NCBI RefSeq assembly: GCF_028453695.1
Contig: NC_135776.1
Coordinates: 1,178,001-1,242,000 of the forward strand
Direction of reading: 5' to 3'
Length of the DNA stretch: 64,000 nucleotides
Origin: Augochlora pura
Taxonomy: Eukaryota > Arthropoda > Insecta > Hymenoptera > Halictidae
Shown in pieces: positions 12,291 to 23,230 of the stretch (position 1 is the first letter of the stretch; every line of letters starts with the position of its first letter). A program made the position numbers and the translations under genes. Below the pieces are notes generated by a model that searched no databases, was not told the DNA's origin, and saw nothing but the letters and a program-made list of their open reading frames with translations.

Positions 12291-12905
12291 ATGCTTCGAT
12301 CGGTTGTCGCGCTGGGTATCCTGATGACATTGGGACGTCGCGACGCATCGCCGTACAAATTAATTCTCAACTCTGAACAAGTAATTCCGTCAAAGTGCCG
12401 AGGTAATACGGGGAACGTGAATTCGTCTACCTCGGCCGTCTACGTCTTCGCAACAGCGCGCGATGTTTCAACGTTCGAGACGGCATCACACGATACGCAC
12501 GCAACGTACATTCGTACTAGAGAGCTTTTAGCCAGCCCGATATGCCTTGAAAATTCCATTTTTCCCAAGTTTTCGAGAAGTGGCGACGCCGTTTGCCGAG
12601 ACGATTCTACCGGGTCGAGATTATATTTACTCGTACCACTGCGCGGCCTAATGGGAGTTCGTAGAAAACCGCATTGTCCGACCGAGCACGGTCTGTTCTA
12701 CTTGCCGCGGATTCCGTTGGTTTTTATCGCCTTGGGATCTTGGTTCGGTCTAATGCCGTCAGGGGTGTACAACGCGTTCTTTGCCGATTACACGGTGTCT
12801 GACAATGCGCGGGCCGCTTCTACTCGAGACGGTCTACCTTTCGACTCTAAACTCCTGCGCCGCGAATTCGGTGCATTCGGGGAACCGCGTGAACTCGACA
12901 ACTGA
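12291..12905 (+). other. Possible small protein-coding frame, unrecognised
   Basis: An ATG open frame of 204 codons lies on the plus strand, opposite and downstream of the third Cow exon. The start MLRSVVALGILMTLGRRDA is signal-peptide-like, and the rest has a more even residue mix than the Arg/Ser-rich chance frames around it. It includes six cysteines and a hydrophobic stretch near residues 145-165 (LPRIPLVFIALGSWFGLMPSG). No family is recognised, and no promoter or polyadenylation signal is evident. In DNA this poor in stop codons a frame of this length can arise by chance, so it is kept only as a candidate. Confidence 0.15.
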
Positions 12906-13087
12906 ATATTTAGCCTAGCGTAGCGGCAACTTTAAAGGATATTTCTAGACTAACGAGGTTCGTTTCCGAGACGCGGATTCCGCGGGAAAAATCAGCGAGA
13001 AAGTAAATATCGCAGGCTCGTCTATTTGTCGATTTCCCAGCGGTGTTCTCGAGTCGATATTATTATTATTATTTAAAGGACACTTAC

Positions 13088-13219
13088 TTGGACTCGTCCT
13101 GATCCTCGTCGTCCTCTTCAGCGTCGAAGAAAGCATCGTCGTCCTCGGAGTCTACCGAAGTTTCGGTCCTCATTCGTCGGCTCTGTTGGACCATCCGTGA
13201 CTTCGGGATCACGATGTCT
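13088..13219 (-). CDS. Cow: Cow/testican exon, acidic linker before the Kazal domain
   Basis: The minus-strand acceptor CTGATTTTTCCAG ends at 13220 and the donor GTAAGTGTCC starts at 13087. The GG left by the previous exon plus the first A makes GGA (Gly), so the frame continues as GDIVIPKSRMVQQSRRMR. It then goes through TETSVDSEDDDAFFDAEE into an Asp/Glu-rich end (DDEDQDES), leaving AA for the next codon (Lys or Asn). It is 132 bases, 43 full codons. There are no cysteines. From memory, vertebrate testicans have a much shorter, less acidic linker here before the Kazal domain, so this looks like an insect addition. SVDSEDDD and similar serines sit in acidic surroundings typical of secretory-pathway (Fam20C-like) or CK2-type phosphorylation; that is inference. 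No following exon was found down to base 1. Confidence 0.88.
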
Positions 13220-15862
13220 CTGGAAAAATCAGATCGGCCTGTGTAGACCGAGTCGCGACGAGTTCTTCGGGTTCGGATTACCAACCGTTTCTACGCGCAG
13301 TAATATTTTCCGATGGAAAGCGGGCATATTTTCCAGTCGTTTCGCCAATTTTTCCGGCCCGATTACCAAAATCGCTCGAACGCCGGATTAATCCCGCAGA
13401 GTCCCGAAAACGTTCGATCCCGCGATTCGACGGCGGCGATTCCGCCGGTGGTGCACACGCGTACGCGGTGGTAGCTGGAAAAGCTCCGGCGGTGGTGGTC
13501 CCCGTGGAACCACGGAGACCTCGGATTTGAAAATTTCACCGGATCTCTCTCGCGTCAAGACGGCCGCGTTGCGCGCCGGCACACGTTGCTCGGAAAATGG
13601 AATAAGTTAAAAGCGATTCGGCGGAGGAGAGTGCCTGGAGCAGTCCCAGCGTTTCCCCGCTGGAAAACTGGACGAAATTTCGCGAGATAATTGAACGAGT
13701 GGTATCTCGATCTCGATCGCGAAACCGAGGGTTCCTTCGGAACCGTTGGAAGCGACGAGTTCGATCGGATGCTTCTCCTGAAACGCGTCGCGAGAGGCAA
13801 CGTTCGCGCGGCGCGTTTACAGACATCGAGACGACTTCCCGGGGTCCAATTTTTTCGGAAAGCAATAGCTTCGGTCGAGAGGAAGATTTGGCTTCCCGCG
13901 GTTAAACGAAAGAGACGGGGGTCAACGGGCAGACCCAGATTAAAGCGTCCGAGACCGTTGCGAGGGACGTAACGCGCGCGGTAACGATCGAAGGGCCGTG
14001 TGCGCGCGCGGTCGGACCTTGGCAAATTATGTTATGAATTCGACGTAACCCCGTTTTCGCGGGACATTTCACCGGCTGTGGGTCTCTTAAGTAGTACAAA
14101 CTGACATAATCCTGTCAAAGTGGAATGGCCCCGAGTGTAGTCAGACGTAATCTGCGAATTGCCGAGTCCCGCTTTGTAATTCAAGCTGCCGGCGCGGCTC
14201 GGCTCGGCTTGTGTACCAGAGATCTCTGCAGCAAGGAGAATGGTCCTGCGTGTGGTCGGACACCGGAGGAACGTTTGCGAGACGACGAAATAAATGGGAC
14301 GAAACGATTTAATGGCAGGACGTTGCGTAATCAACCTCATAGAATTGGTAAAGCTTTGGGATTTAGCTGGAAAGTAGCAAGTCCAATTTCACGGGAAATA
14401 AGCACTATTAAACGACACCGTCCGACTAAGAAAATTCTACGACCTTGGTATCGTACGAGAAAGTCGCAAGCATCGATGCGGAGTCGACCACGAGGGATTA
14501 AGACGGTACAGAAAAATGTTGAGCAAGTTAGCTCCCGATAACAAGTAGTGCGAGCCAATTCAATGTCGTCCCAGTAGCGCGTATCAACGAGTAATCGAAC
14601 TCGGAGAAATTTCACAGTCTCGCGATAGTACTAAGAGACAGTAACGAAGTTACTGTGAATATGAAGTTATTCCAAAGCGATTAACATCGCATAAAATCCT
14701 TTCGAGTTACTTTGCGTCATTAAAGTTATAGCCTTAAACTAGCGAGGGGGCAAGACTCGGTGTAAAGTCGTCCAAGATGTATGAGAGACGGGTATAGATG
14801 TCCGCGCGAGACCAAGTAGTACGAGCGGACATAAGGCCGGCCATGCGGCGTTCGCGAAATCAAATTTAACTGGTCGAGATCGAACGGGCAAGTGGTAGGA
14901 ACTCGGCGTATAAGGTTGCACGGGGAGGAACAACATTTTCCCGGGGAGAAATTCTATACCGAAAGGAAAATGAAACCGCGAAATGTTCGAGAGGAGGCGT
15001 CGGAGGCTCGAGTTTCGCGGGATTACACCGATCCGGTGTTTCCGGCGCGTTCTGCCGCGGCGCGCGCGCGCGCCGGAATTCTTTCAAGTGGAAACGGGCG
15101 TGGCCCCGCGCGCCGATCCGGATTAAAACCGATCGAGATCATCGTATCTCGGCGAAACGATAATTTCGCGAGAAATTCTGGCCTGGATATCAGCTGAGCA
15201 AAGGTAGCGCCGCCCGGGATTATCGTGCGTTTCGCGGCTGGAATTACGATCGGCGAAAGAAGAGAGCGGGAGAGAGAGAGAGAAAAATTTCTCATTCGAG
15301 TTACAATTCGCCGGAAGATTGCAGGATTATCGCGGAACTGATAACCGGTGTGGCGCGGCGTGTCGAGTGTCTGCGAAAGCCTCGTGTTTTCCCTCGGATT
15401 CAATAGTTCCGCCAGCGCCGTTTTAATCTATGGCCCGGTGATCCAGGGATCCATGCTCGGTCCAAATGCGGAACCGGGTTTCTAAAGGCTGTGGATCCTC
15501 TTTCTATAAATTCATTGAATTAGCGGGCTCAACTTGCCAGAGGGCTCGAGAGCAAAGTGATTCTTCTATCAAATGCCCGCTCTGTCACCGGTCGAAATTT
15601 CCAGCCGCGCCTCGGGATCGCGTTAATTTCTCGCGAGATCGTTCGACATCGCTCGCACACGGTCCAAGATGGATTCCAGCTCGATCACGGACGACTGCGG
15701 ATAAGTACTCCCTCGGAGAATCAACGATCTCTGACTTTGGTCGCAGGATTAACGTTTTTTCCTCTCTACATAACGATTTCTATTCTACCTTTCCAGTGTT
15801 GTTGGTGAGCTACGAAAAATTGACGCCCGATGCAAAAGTGTCCGATTTAAATAAAATCTCAC
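13220..15862 (-). other. Cow: Cow intron (about 2.6 kb) between the second and third recognised exons
   Basis: The donor is GTGAGATTTT and the acceptor ends TTTTTCCAG, read on the minus strand. The middle part, about 14.05-14.93 kb, carries scattered AAGTAGT-type motifs of the minisatellite family described at 6.9-7.85 kb. Nothing else is recognised. Confidence 0.8.
14085..14905 (+). repeat. Scattered copies of the AAGTAGTA minisatellite family
   Basis: Core motifs at about 14088 (TTAAGTAGTAC), 14542 (CAAGTAGTGCGAGC), 14813 (CAAGTAGTACGAGCGGAC) and 14889 (GCAAGTGGTAGGAAC) match the units at 6.9-7.85 kb. They lie in the intron between the second and third Cow exons. The spacing is irregular. 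Confidence 0.45.
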
Positions 15863-15965
15863 CCGGATTTGTGCAGCTCCTTCTTCGACACGCAGACGGC
15901 CGTAAACGTGTCCTCCAGCAGACACAGTTCCTTCTTCTTGCAGTTCAGAGGACGGCACAGTTCAC
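15863..15965 (-). CDS. Cow: Cow/testican exon, follistatin-like cysteine segment
   Basis: The minus-strand acceptor GCTTTCGTTTCAG ends at 15966 and the donor GTGAGATTTT starts at 15862. In the frame set by the previous exon it encodes SELCRPLNCKKKEL, CLLEDTFTAV and CVSKKELHKSG. The four cysteines are spaced C-x4-C-x5-C-x9-C and are followed by VS(K/R)K. This is the spacing of the N-terminal follistatin-like segment of vertebrate testicans (SPOCK1-3), which come next to a Kazal domain. The insect testican is Cow, a secreted heparan sulfate proteoglycan that binds Wingless and helps it move outside cells (established in Drosophila). The exon is 103 bases, in phase 1 and out phase 2. The other two frames carry stops, for example a TGA soon after the acceptor. 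The plus strand here is a chance open frame. Confidence 0.93.
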
Positions 15966-17379
15966 CTGAAACGAAAGCGGCTCGGTTAATTGAAGCGGAT
16001 CCAGGTTAAAAGACCCATTCGAATAATCGAGCAATTCCCGAGCGAGCTCTCGCAAAAGACGCGGAGAATATCGCCGGATGAGTCTGCGGTCTAGTAATAA
16101 CATCGCAGCGAGCGGTCTTCGAATTGAACAAGACGGACGTCCCAGGACACCGGGACGCGTCGATACGCTCCTGGATTACGACGAGGAAGGAGCGACGACG
16201 CCGTGGAAGCCCGTGAAATTTTTCCACGTCGTCGATCGTGACTGCGAACGCTATAGTTTAATTTGCCCGCGAGAGAAGCGGCACCCCGAGCCATTCTTCC
16301 GTTTTAATATCGGCGCCCGCGTTCCCTTCTCCCTTCACCCCTTTCCCTTGGCCGCGATAATGGACATGCAAATTCCCTCTATTCGAGAAACATAAACGCC
16401 CCGCGATTATTCCGTCTCGCGGCAATGGGCCACGCTGCCGAATAATCGGCCAAATTGAAAGTACGTAGACCCTCCCTCCGCGCTCTCCCCTGCTCCCCCA
16501 GAATTCTATATTGTCCGAATGCGTTTAACATGCAAATAGAGCGCGCGTGACTCTATTTATTCGAAAGAAAAATGAAATCTATCGCCGGGACGAAGTAACC
16601 GAACCGTTGTTCGAACACTCGGCACCTCTTTCGTCGGGAAAAATGACTACAGGTTCTTGGGATCTGACGAAAGAATTTCCGTAACAATGACACCGATTTC
16701 TCAACCATTTCCGTCACTTCTCCGCGACATTTTCCATTTTTTTTCGGCGAAGGTGTCGAGCTACTCAGCGCACGGCTCACGGCTGCCGTTCTTTCGATTT
16801 CCGAGCGTGCCGGGATTTCGATCGAACGTCGCGCGCGTCGATCGCTCGTCGCCGGATGAGGGCGTGAGAGGACATTAATTTCAGTTTGTAGAGCAGAGGT
16901 TCGCCGTGGCGTTGAAGAATCGCGACGGCGGCGGCATTGTAGCGCGCCGCGAAATGTTTGCCGAGCCGCGTGCACCGGGGGGGAAACGGGGACATAATGG
17001 AGCTTGCAAGCTTATTGCTTCGAAATCGGAAGTAACGCTCTCTTCGGCGGAGAGCGGTGGTGAGGGTGGGGGCACGGAGGGGTGAAAGGGGGAGCGAGAG
17101 GAAAAGAGAGAAAGCAAGCTCGTCGAGGCACAAAGCGAGGCTCGAGGATGCCAGCCCCGGGCGGGAACACCGCCGACATTCCATTTTCTTTTGCCGAGAA
17201 ATCGAACGGTCTCCGCTCGACCTCCCCCGTTGCACAGCCTCGCGTCAAATTGTTTGCACAAACGCAGCGGCTTCTCCGCGCGGTAAACAAAACGAATTCG
17301 AGACGGCGAACCGCGCCATCGCGGTGCTCGTGTCGCGATCCTAAACGCGATCGATCGATCGCGCGGTTCGTTGACACCC

Positions 17380-17380
17380 G

Positions 17381-17411
<31 letters not shown>

Positions 17412-17414
17412 GAG
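17380..17414. repeat. GA microsatellite
   Basis: About 17 GA units with one GG interruption, 20 bases after the palindrome GCGATCGATCGATCGC. Confidence 0.9.
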
Positions 17415-17734
17415 GTTCACGGCGAGCAAAGTGCTCGAGGAAATTGCGAAAATTCGAACGCAGACGCGGTCCTCGTTCGCATCGAGTCGCTCCCCGTTTC
17501 AACGATTTTTCCCTCTTCCTAGAAACGCGCGTCGCGCGCGGACCGTGTCATTTTCGAAATCGATCGCGAACGTCCGGCGTCGATCTCCAGCGGACCGGAA
17601 ACGGACGTCGAAACTTTTCGGACGGCGGATCACTCGTTTCCGGAAAAAACTTTGCGTAGTCACGGCTGACCGGAGAATGGAAGACAATAATGCGGGCCGA
17701 CAGTTTCCTCGGACCCGATCGAAACGAATCCAAT

Positions 17735-17755
17735 CGAGTCGAGTCGAGTCGAGTC
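17735..17755. repeat. GAGTC pentanucleotide run
   Basis: Four perfect CGAGT units. A second run of the same unit is at 59068. Confidence 0.85.
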
Positions 17756-17960
17756 GGATCCGACGATTCCGGGAACGCTCCCGACGGGAACTCCGGTTAT
17801 ATGCGCCGGCTCCAGAAAGTCTCCGTACACTAAATTTCCGATTTTCGACAAATTGCGATACTGTTCAACGACGCGTCCTACTTGCGTCTCAATTCTGCTA
17901 TCTGACAGATCTGGATACACCAAAAGAGACACGGTTCCTTAAATATGTTTCTTAAATATA

Positions 17961-17987
17961 TTTCGTAAATATATAATTTTTACGAAA
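17961..17987. other. AT-rich hairpin
   Basis: TTTCGTAAA (17961-17969), nine-base loop, TTTACGAAA (17979-17987). It sits in an AT-rich island (about 17935-18000) with repeated CTTAAATAT steps, unlike the GC-rich surroundings. Confidence 0.5.
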
Positions 17988-19559
17988 ATCGTAGCGCGCG
18001 AGTTATTCTGATTTTGTAAAAAGCAGTCGGACGACGGTAAACCTCATTTCGGAGCCCGAAGCTTCTCCAAGCGTTTATTGGACCCGTTGGACGATGGACG
18101 TGTGTCCGACCGGGTTCTCTCGGCGGGGAAAACAACCGCAGAAATTTTGCCTCTGTTTCTGCGCGCCGATCCTGCCACGGTTTCCGTCGCGGGCTCGCGG
18201 CGAGTTTCCGGCGAGCACCGGAGCCGGCCGCGTCTCAATTTCGCATGGTCGGAAACTGGTCCACGGCCCTCCTTAATTCGCGTACGGCCGCCTTTAATTC
18301 CGAGCCGCGCCGCAAACGGTCCAACTTTAAATTAGACGCGTAATGGATCCCTCGGCCACCGATTCCGTAGCTGAGCCCGACCTAAACTGACCGGTGTTTG
18401 CGATACAGTTCCGTCCGACCTCTCGGGTTGCGCCGGTCTCTCGAATCCGCTCGGTAACTCTCTTTCCGAACGGTGGCTCATATTTATTCAGCCGCTAGTA
18501 CGCCAGCGGACTGAGAATGCAAGGCTCTCGGAAAACGCCCGGTCGTCGACGGCGTAAATCTAATGATAAAGGAGCCCCGGCTCGCGAGCAACCCTAAATG
18601 TCGAAGTTTCGGCAGTCCGGCGGCGGGTGTGCACGGGATCATCAAAGTCCCAGCGTTTACCAAAGTATTCGGGACAACCCTTGGCCCTCGCCTCCGTTCC
18701 CTTCGAATCCGCGGCCCGAGGATCGAATGAAATTACCGTCGGGCCGCCATTAACCCGGGGATCTCGTAAAGCACGCGAGCAAGAGATATCTTTCCGCGCG
18801 CCCAGCCGGCGAGAAGCTCTGCCGGCAAGGGGGACAAATTTCGTTTCTTCGGGCTCGTTAATCGCCTAAATGGCTCTCAGACTCTCAGAATCGAATTCAA
18901 AAGACCGAGATTAGCGTCTGATCCAATTGCGCGACCATCTTCCCCAGTCGAGTTATTTCGTTCGACACGAAATAGTTGCTTCGGAGATGTTTTCGGTTAA
19001 AACCGACTCGGATCAAAGCGAACCGACAGAATGGTCCGATGTCTGTCGAAAACAGAACGGAACGCCGGGATCGGTGTCCGTTGGGAAGACATTCGGAACT
19101 ACGGCTGACTTAAGAAAGTAGTCTAACTGGGACTAATTGACTGATGTTTCCATCAGAGCGTGTTCTAAAATAAAACTCGACGCGGAACGCTGAATCGTAC
19201 CAGGAGCTGAACCGAATCGACAAACTGACGTTCCGAGTGTCGAGAAGCAAATGAGAAAGATCAGTTCACGCTTGAAACGTGTCCTAAGCCGAAGCGCGAC
19301 AGAGTGTCCCGTGGAGTATCGAGAGGAGTACGGTCCGGCTTAAAAGAGGTAAAACCGGTCGGGCAAATAAATTTGACTTGGCAGCAGGAATTCGAACAGG
19401 AATGATAAAAGGGAGGGTTCAAAGGAGAGCTGTTCGTCTGTAAAAGGTCTGGGACAGGTTACGGAATCCCATTAGAAGGATTAGGAGGTAGAGAAGGAAG
19501 AGGGTTCCCGATCGGAGGAGAGGCTCCTGCTAGCTCGAACAAGCTGATCGATTAAAGAA

Positions 19560-19790
19560 TTAACGAGCTCGGCGCATTAATTCAGTGGCGTAGCAGGTTC
19601 GAGAGGGGCCGGGTCGGACCGGGCCAGGCCCATTAGCCTCGTAAATTATCCGTCTATCTTAGCGTGGATTATACACGGTGACCTCGGCGGGTTCACGCGG
19701 CGTCCAAGCGGCAATAGGATATCGATTCGAGCGTATATTACGCGACTGACAATTACAGCGCGCGGGTGCGCACAATGCGTCCGAAATGGT
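19560..19790. promoter_or_regulatory. AT-core block in Cow intron, possible conserved element
   Basis: Mixed AT cores (GCATTAATTCAGTGGCG, GTAAATTATCCGTC, GTGGATTATACACGG, GATATCGATTCGAG, CGACTGACAATTACAGCG) are spaced without simple repeats. This non-repetitive, motif-dense text stands apart from the minisatellite-like surroundings. Confidence 0.25.
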
Positions 19791-19820
19791 CGGCGGAGAC
19801 TTCTCCGCTCGTGTATTAGA

Positions 19821-19840
19821 CCCCCCCCCCCCCCCCCCCC
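19821..19840. repeat. 20-base poly-C run
   Basis: Twenty consecutive C between TATTAGA and GCGAAATAG. Its length in this assembly may be unreliable. Confidence 0.95.
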
Positions 19841-21173
19841 GCGAAATAGAGATACACCCGGGATGGATTCCCTGGTGGCGTGCCGGAGCGTTTCACGGAT
19901 CGAATCGAATGATCGACGAGGCTAATACCGAAGATGCTGGATAATGCACGCGACGTCGCGCTGCGCCGGCTTCCGCGATCCTCGCATCGATCATGCCGAA
20001 CGTTATCGCGGCAATGTGCGCGCGACTCCGCAGTTGTTTCTTCGATCTTCGGAAAAGGAGACGATTTAACGCGTTCGCGAGAAAGAAAAAGAGCAGAGAG
20101 ATCGCCGAAGAAGAATTTCGCAGGAATATCCGCAGCTCGTTGCGGAAGCGACAGGAATCGAGCCTGGTAGCAACACGAAGCGTCTGGAGGCACCGGCGTA
20201 GGTTTATCGGAAGCAGAAACAGCGGGAGATTACTCGAAAAACTGGAAGAGTTAGGTGCAACCGGCGGTAAGTTATTCCGGAAAAATACGATCGCAGAAGT
20301 CTACTCCGGGGAGCCTAATCCCCCGGCGGTTTACAAGAATATAACTCGCGGCGGCTGCGAAGCTTCGCGGAAGTCTACTCGGCGGGAATTCCCCGACTCG
20401 GATAAAATAGGATCAGCTGGGAAGCAGCGAGGCGAGCATTAATATTTGGCCCCCGCACACCGACCCAGGGTTTTCTAATATTTCTTTAATGCGTGCATTC
20501 CGCGCTCGACTCGGCGCGTCCATGCGCGATTTAAATTAATCACGATACTTTTAGAAAAGTCGCGTCAATTTTTAGAAAGACGTCAGCGCGACGTTATTTC
20601 ATCCGAGGAATCAGGATCGTCGTTTGAAAATCGAGGTTTTCGTTAGGAAGTCGTAGGAGTCGCGAAGTGTCGACGATTATCGGTCGGATTGGCGAAATAA
20701 TGACGGCGACGCGGTGCGCGCTCCGCGATCGGTGCGGTGCATTTTTATCGGCGTGCAGTTCGCGGAGCGTGCAGCTTGCAGGCGGCAGCTCGCAGACGGG
20801 GTGGAATGCACCGAGAGCGGCGCGGCGGTTCCCGTGGCTCACAAAGGGGTTAACCCACGGGGCTATTATTATGACCAGCCTCGAATCACGGGACAGGCTT
20901 CCGCGGTTATTTCTGCTGAAAGGGGACAAAGTAATTGCGGCCAGCGTGCACACACAGCGACCGATTCAACTCTTTCGTGAAACGTACCGCGACCGTGGCG
21001 TTCGAGGGAGCCGAGAGACAGAAACGACGAAGAGAGAGGGAGAGAGAGAGGGAGGGAGAGAAAGGGAGAGAAACGAGAGTGTTGGAGGACGGAAGGAAAA
21101 TCGGATTTATCGATTTGCCGGCGCCAGCAACGGGAGTAAAATTTTCGAGCGGTTCGTGGGATGCATTCTCGAG

Positions 21174-21231
21174 CGAGGCGAGGCGAGGAGAGGCGAGGAG
21201 AGGCGAGGAGAGGCGAGGAGAGGCGAGGCGC
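21174..21231. repeat. GAGGC / AGGCGAGGAG minisatellite
   Basis: The ten-base unit AGGCGAGGAG repeats about five times, edged by GCGAGGC units. Confidence 0.9.
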
Positions 21232-21429
21232 CGCGCCGATGGTTCACGTCGCGAGATAGATATCCTATTTCGCGCGGAACCGGGACACGACACGCTTCTG
21301 AATCGGAAATGTTCCTGGCGCAGCTTCCCGGCACCGACAGCCCGGGATATACGACACTCTCTTCCCTATTTATCGCCGTCTTATTATTTCTTCGTGTTTC
21401 CATCAGTCGCAGGCACCCGATGAGATACC

Positions 21430-21454
21430 GGGAGCACACACTCCGTGTGCTCCC
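21430..21454. other. Perfect 10-base-pair hairpin
   Basis: GGGAGCACAC (21430-21439), loop ACTCC, GTGTGCTCCC (21445-21454). The flanks GAGATACC and TTGTCTC can extend the stem after a small internal loop. It is in the intron between the first two recognised Cow exons. Its function is unknown. Confidence 0.6.
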
Positions 21455-22318
21455 TTGTCTCCGTCGCTCAACTTCTAGTCACGTAATTACCCTGCGTCGC
21501 TGCGTCTGCGAATTTCCAAGACACTCTCTGTCTGCTCGAATCTCGTCGAACAGCAGCCACGCTTTTTCTTACGCGAGCAACCGGAATCTACTTGTTACGG
21601 GACGCGGCTCTATTTCCAGCCATTCAATCCTCCGGAAAGTAATTTCGTTTTCCAAGGGTGTTCGAAACGCGCTCGATCCAGCGTTTCGTCGACTACGACG
21701 CAGCGGCGAGCGTGTACGCGCGCGTGTTACATCGACGACACGCGACAAGCGCGTTGGCCTGTGATTTATAATTCATAATTTAGTGCAACGTTCACGAGTT
21801 ACCGGTACGACGGTAATTCGCTCGAAGCCACAGCTTGCTCCTCGACCACCTATCCTCGCGCGCGAGAGACAAAGAGCAACGGCAATGAACCAGAGAACGC
21901 AACAGAGAACGCGCGCGGGGCGAGAAGAATTGTTCTTTCGAGCGAAACGTCGGATTAAACGTTTCGAATGTCCGAGATACGCAATTCCCAATCGAACGCA
22001 TCATGAATTTCACCGAAACGACCCCGAAAAAGTTTCGTCCCCGTGTTATCAATTTTTCGCGCTTCTTTGAACCCCGCAACAGCGGAGCGATGATCCAATT
22101 TTTTCGCAGAATTCACCGGAACAAAGTTAAAAATGCGCTGATGCTTCACCGGGGAACACGTTGAACACGCGATAGCGTTTGTACGTCGCTTGTTTGCGCG
22201 ATCGTGAATACAGCGGCGGGGAACAAGAGCTGGCGAGAGCGGCGTGGGTGGCAGCCGGTGCGAAAGGGACGGAGAAAGAGAGGAAAAGGGAGAGAGATAG
22301 ACAGCTCGGCTGATAACA

Positions 22319-22339
22319 GAGAGAGAGAGAGAGAGAGAA
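22319..22339. repeat. GA microsatellite
   Basis: About ten GA units. Confidence 0.9.
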
Positions 22340-23019
22340 TGGAGGGAACACGTCGCGTCGGCGCCGCGGCGAAAGATAAAACGATGCAATTGTCATCGTA
22401 GAAATAACGAAACGAGTGCGCACGATTCCATCAATCCTTTGTGCGCCGTTTCCGCCCCCCGAAGCTGATCTAACCGCGCGCAATTTACGAGGGACTCGCG
22501 ACCCCGTCTCGCTCCTTCCGCGATTAATCCGGTCCGAGTTTCAGCGCAGCCTGAAACTTTTCCTGGCAATTCCTGCAATTGCCCCTTTCGCGATCGTTCA
22601 TCGAGAACCGGCGCGCCACTGTTTCCCAGATATGGATTTTAATGCAAACTCGCGACAAGATTGAGACAACGTACGAGGTTGTTCGAGCTCTTTGCGACGC
22701 AACAACCAGCAAATCGAAGGTTCGGGATAAGAAGAAATAATAAATCCCGCGGAAAATATAATAGCAGCGGGTTCTGTCATTCGCGCGGAGGAACCCTATG
22801 AAAAGCGTATTCATCGCGTCCTCTCGTCGCAATTCCGAGCAAACACGTTTCGCGATCTTGCTCTCGCTCGTTCGAAAATCGGAGAACGCCGGTGTCCGCG
22901 ACCGTGCCGCGGCGGCCAATTCCATAAATATTCGGCGGGGATGGGAGCGTCGGGCCCGAGGGGGGCCCCGAGAGCGCAGCCACCCCGCGCGCGAGAGCCC
23001 CGCGATCCATAAATAAATT

Positions 23020-23230
23020 CCCCTCGTTCCGTTGATCCTGGCTAATTAATCGTCGGCTTCTGTTCTAACGCGATCCCCGGCTCGATACATATTTCCGACT
23101 GAGTAATTAGGTACCTTAATTTTCTCGGCCGCCTGTCGCGCGCTGCATAACACCGGCGCGGCGTCCATAAACTTTCGAATTTTCTGTCGGCCCACGGGAT
23201 TGAATTAAACGCCGCCGCGCGCCGATCGTG
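23020..23230. promoter_or_regulatory. AT-core block in Cow intron, possible conserved element
   Basis: AT cores such as GGCTAATTAATCGTCGG, GAGTAATTAGGTACC and ACGGGATTGAATTAAACG, with CCATAAACTTTCG, lie in non-repetitive sequence without a coding frame. Homeodomain-type sites are frequent. The assignment is inference. Confidence 0.25.

Noticed and set aside
1..13087. Search for the Kazal, EF-hand and thyroglobulin exons of Cow
   Set aside because: No minus-strand segment with the expected cysteine patterns (for example CG(S/A)D with TYSS) and splice sites was found, so they are taken to lie outside the window.
19993..20442. 149-codon plus frame with basic and acidic helical-looking text
   Set aside because: It lies inside a Cow intron on the opposite strand with no recognisable domain, and its Arg/Lys/Ser bias matches neighbouring chance frames.
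20667..21764. 365-codon plus-strand open frame
   Set aside because: It reads through GA tracts and the GAGGC minisatellite (repeated RRGEE text), inside a Cow intron, with no recognisable domain.
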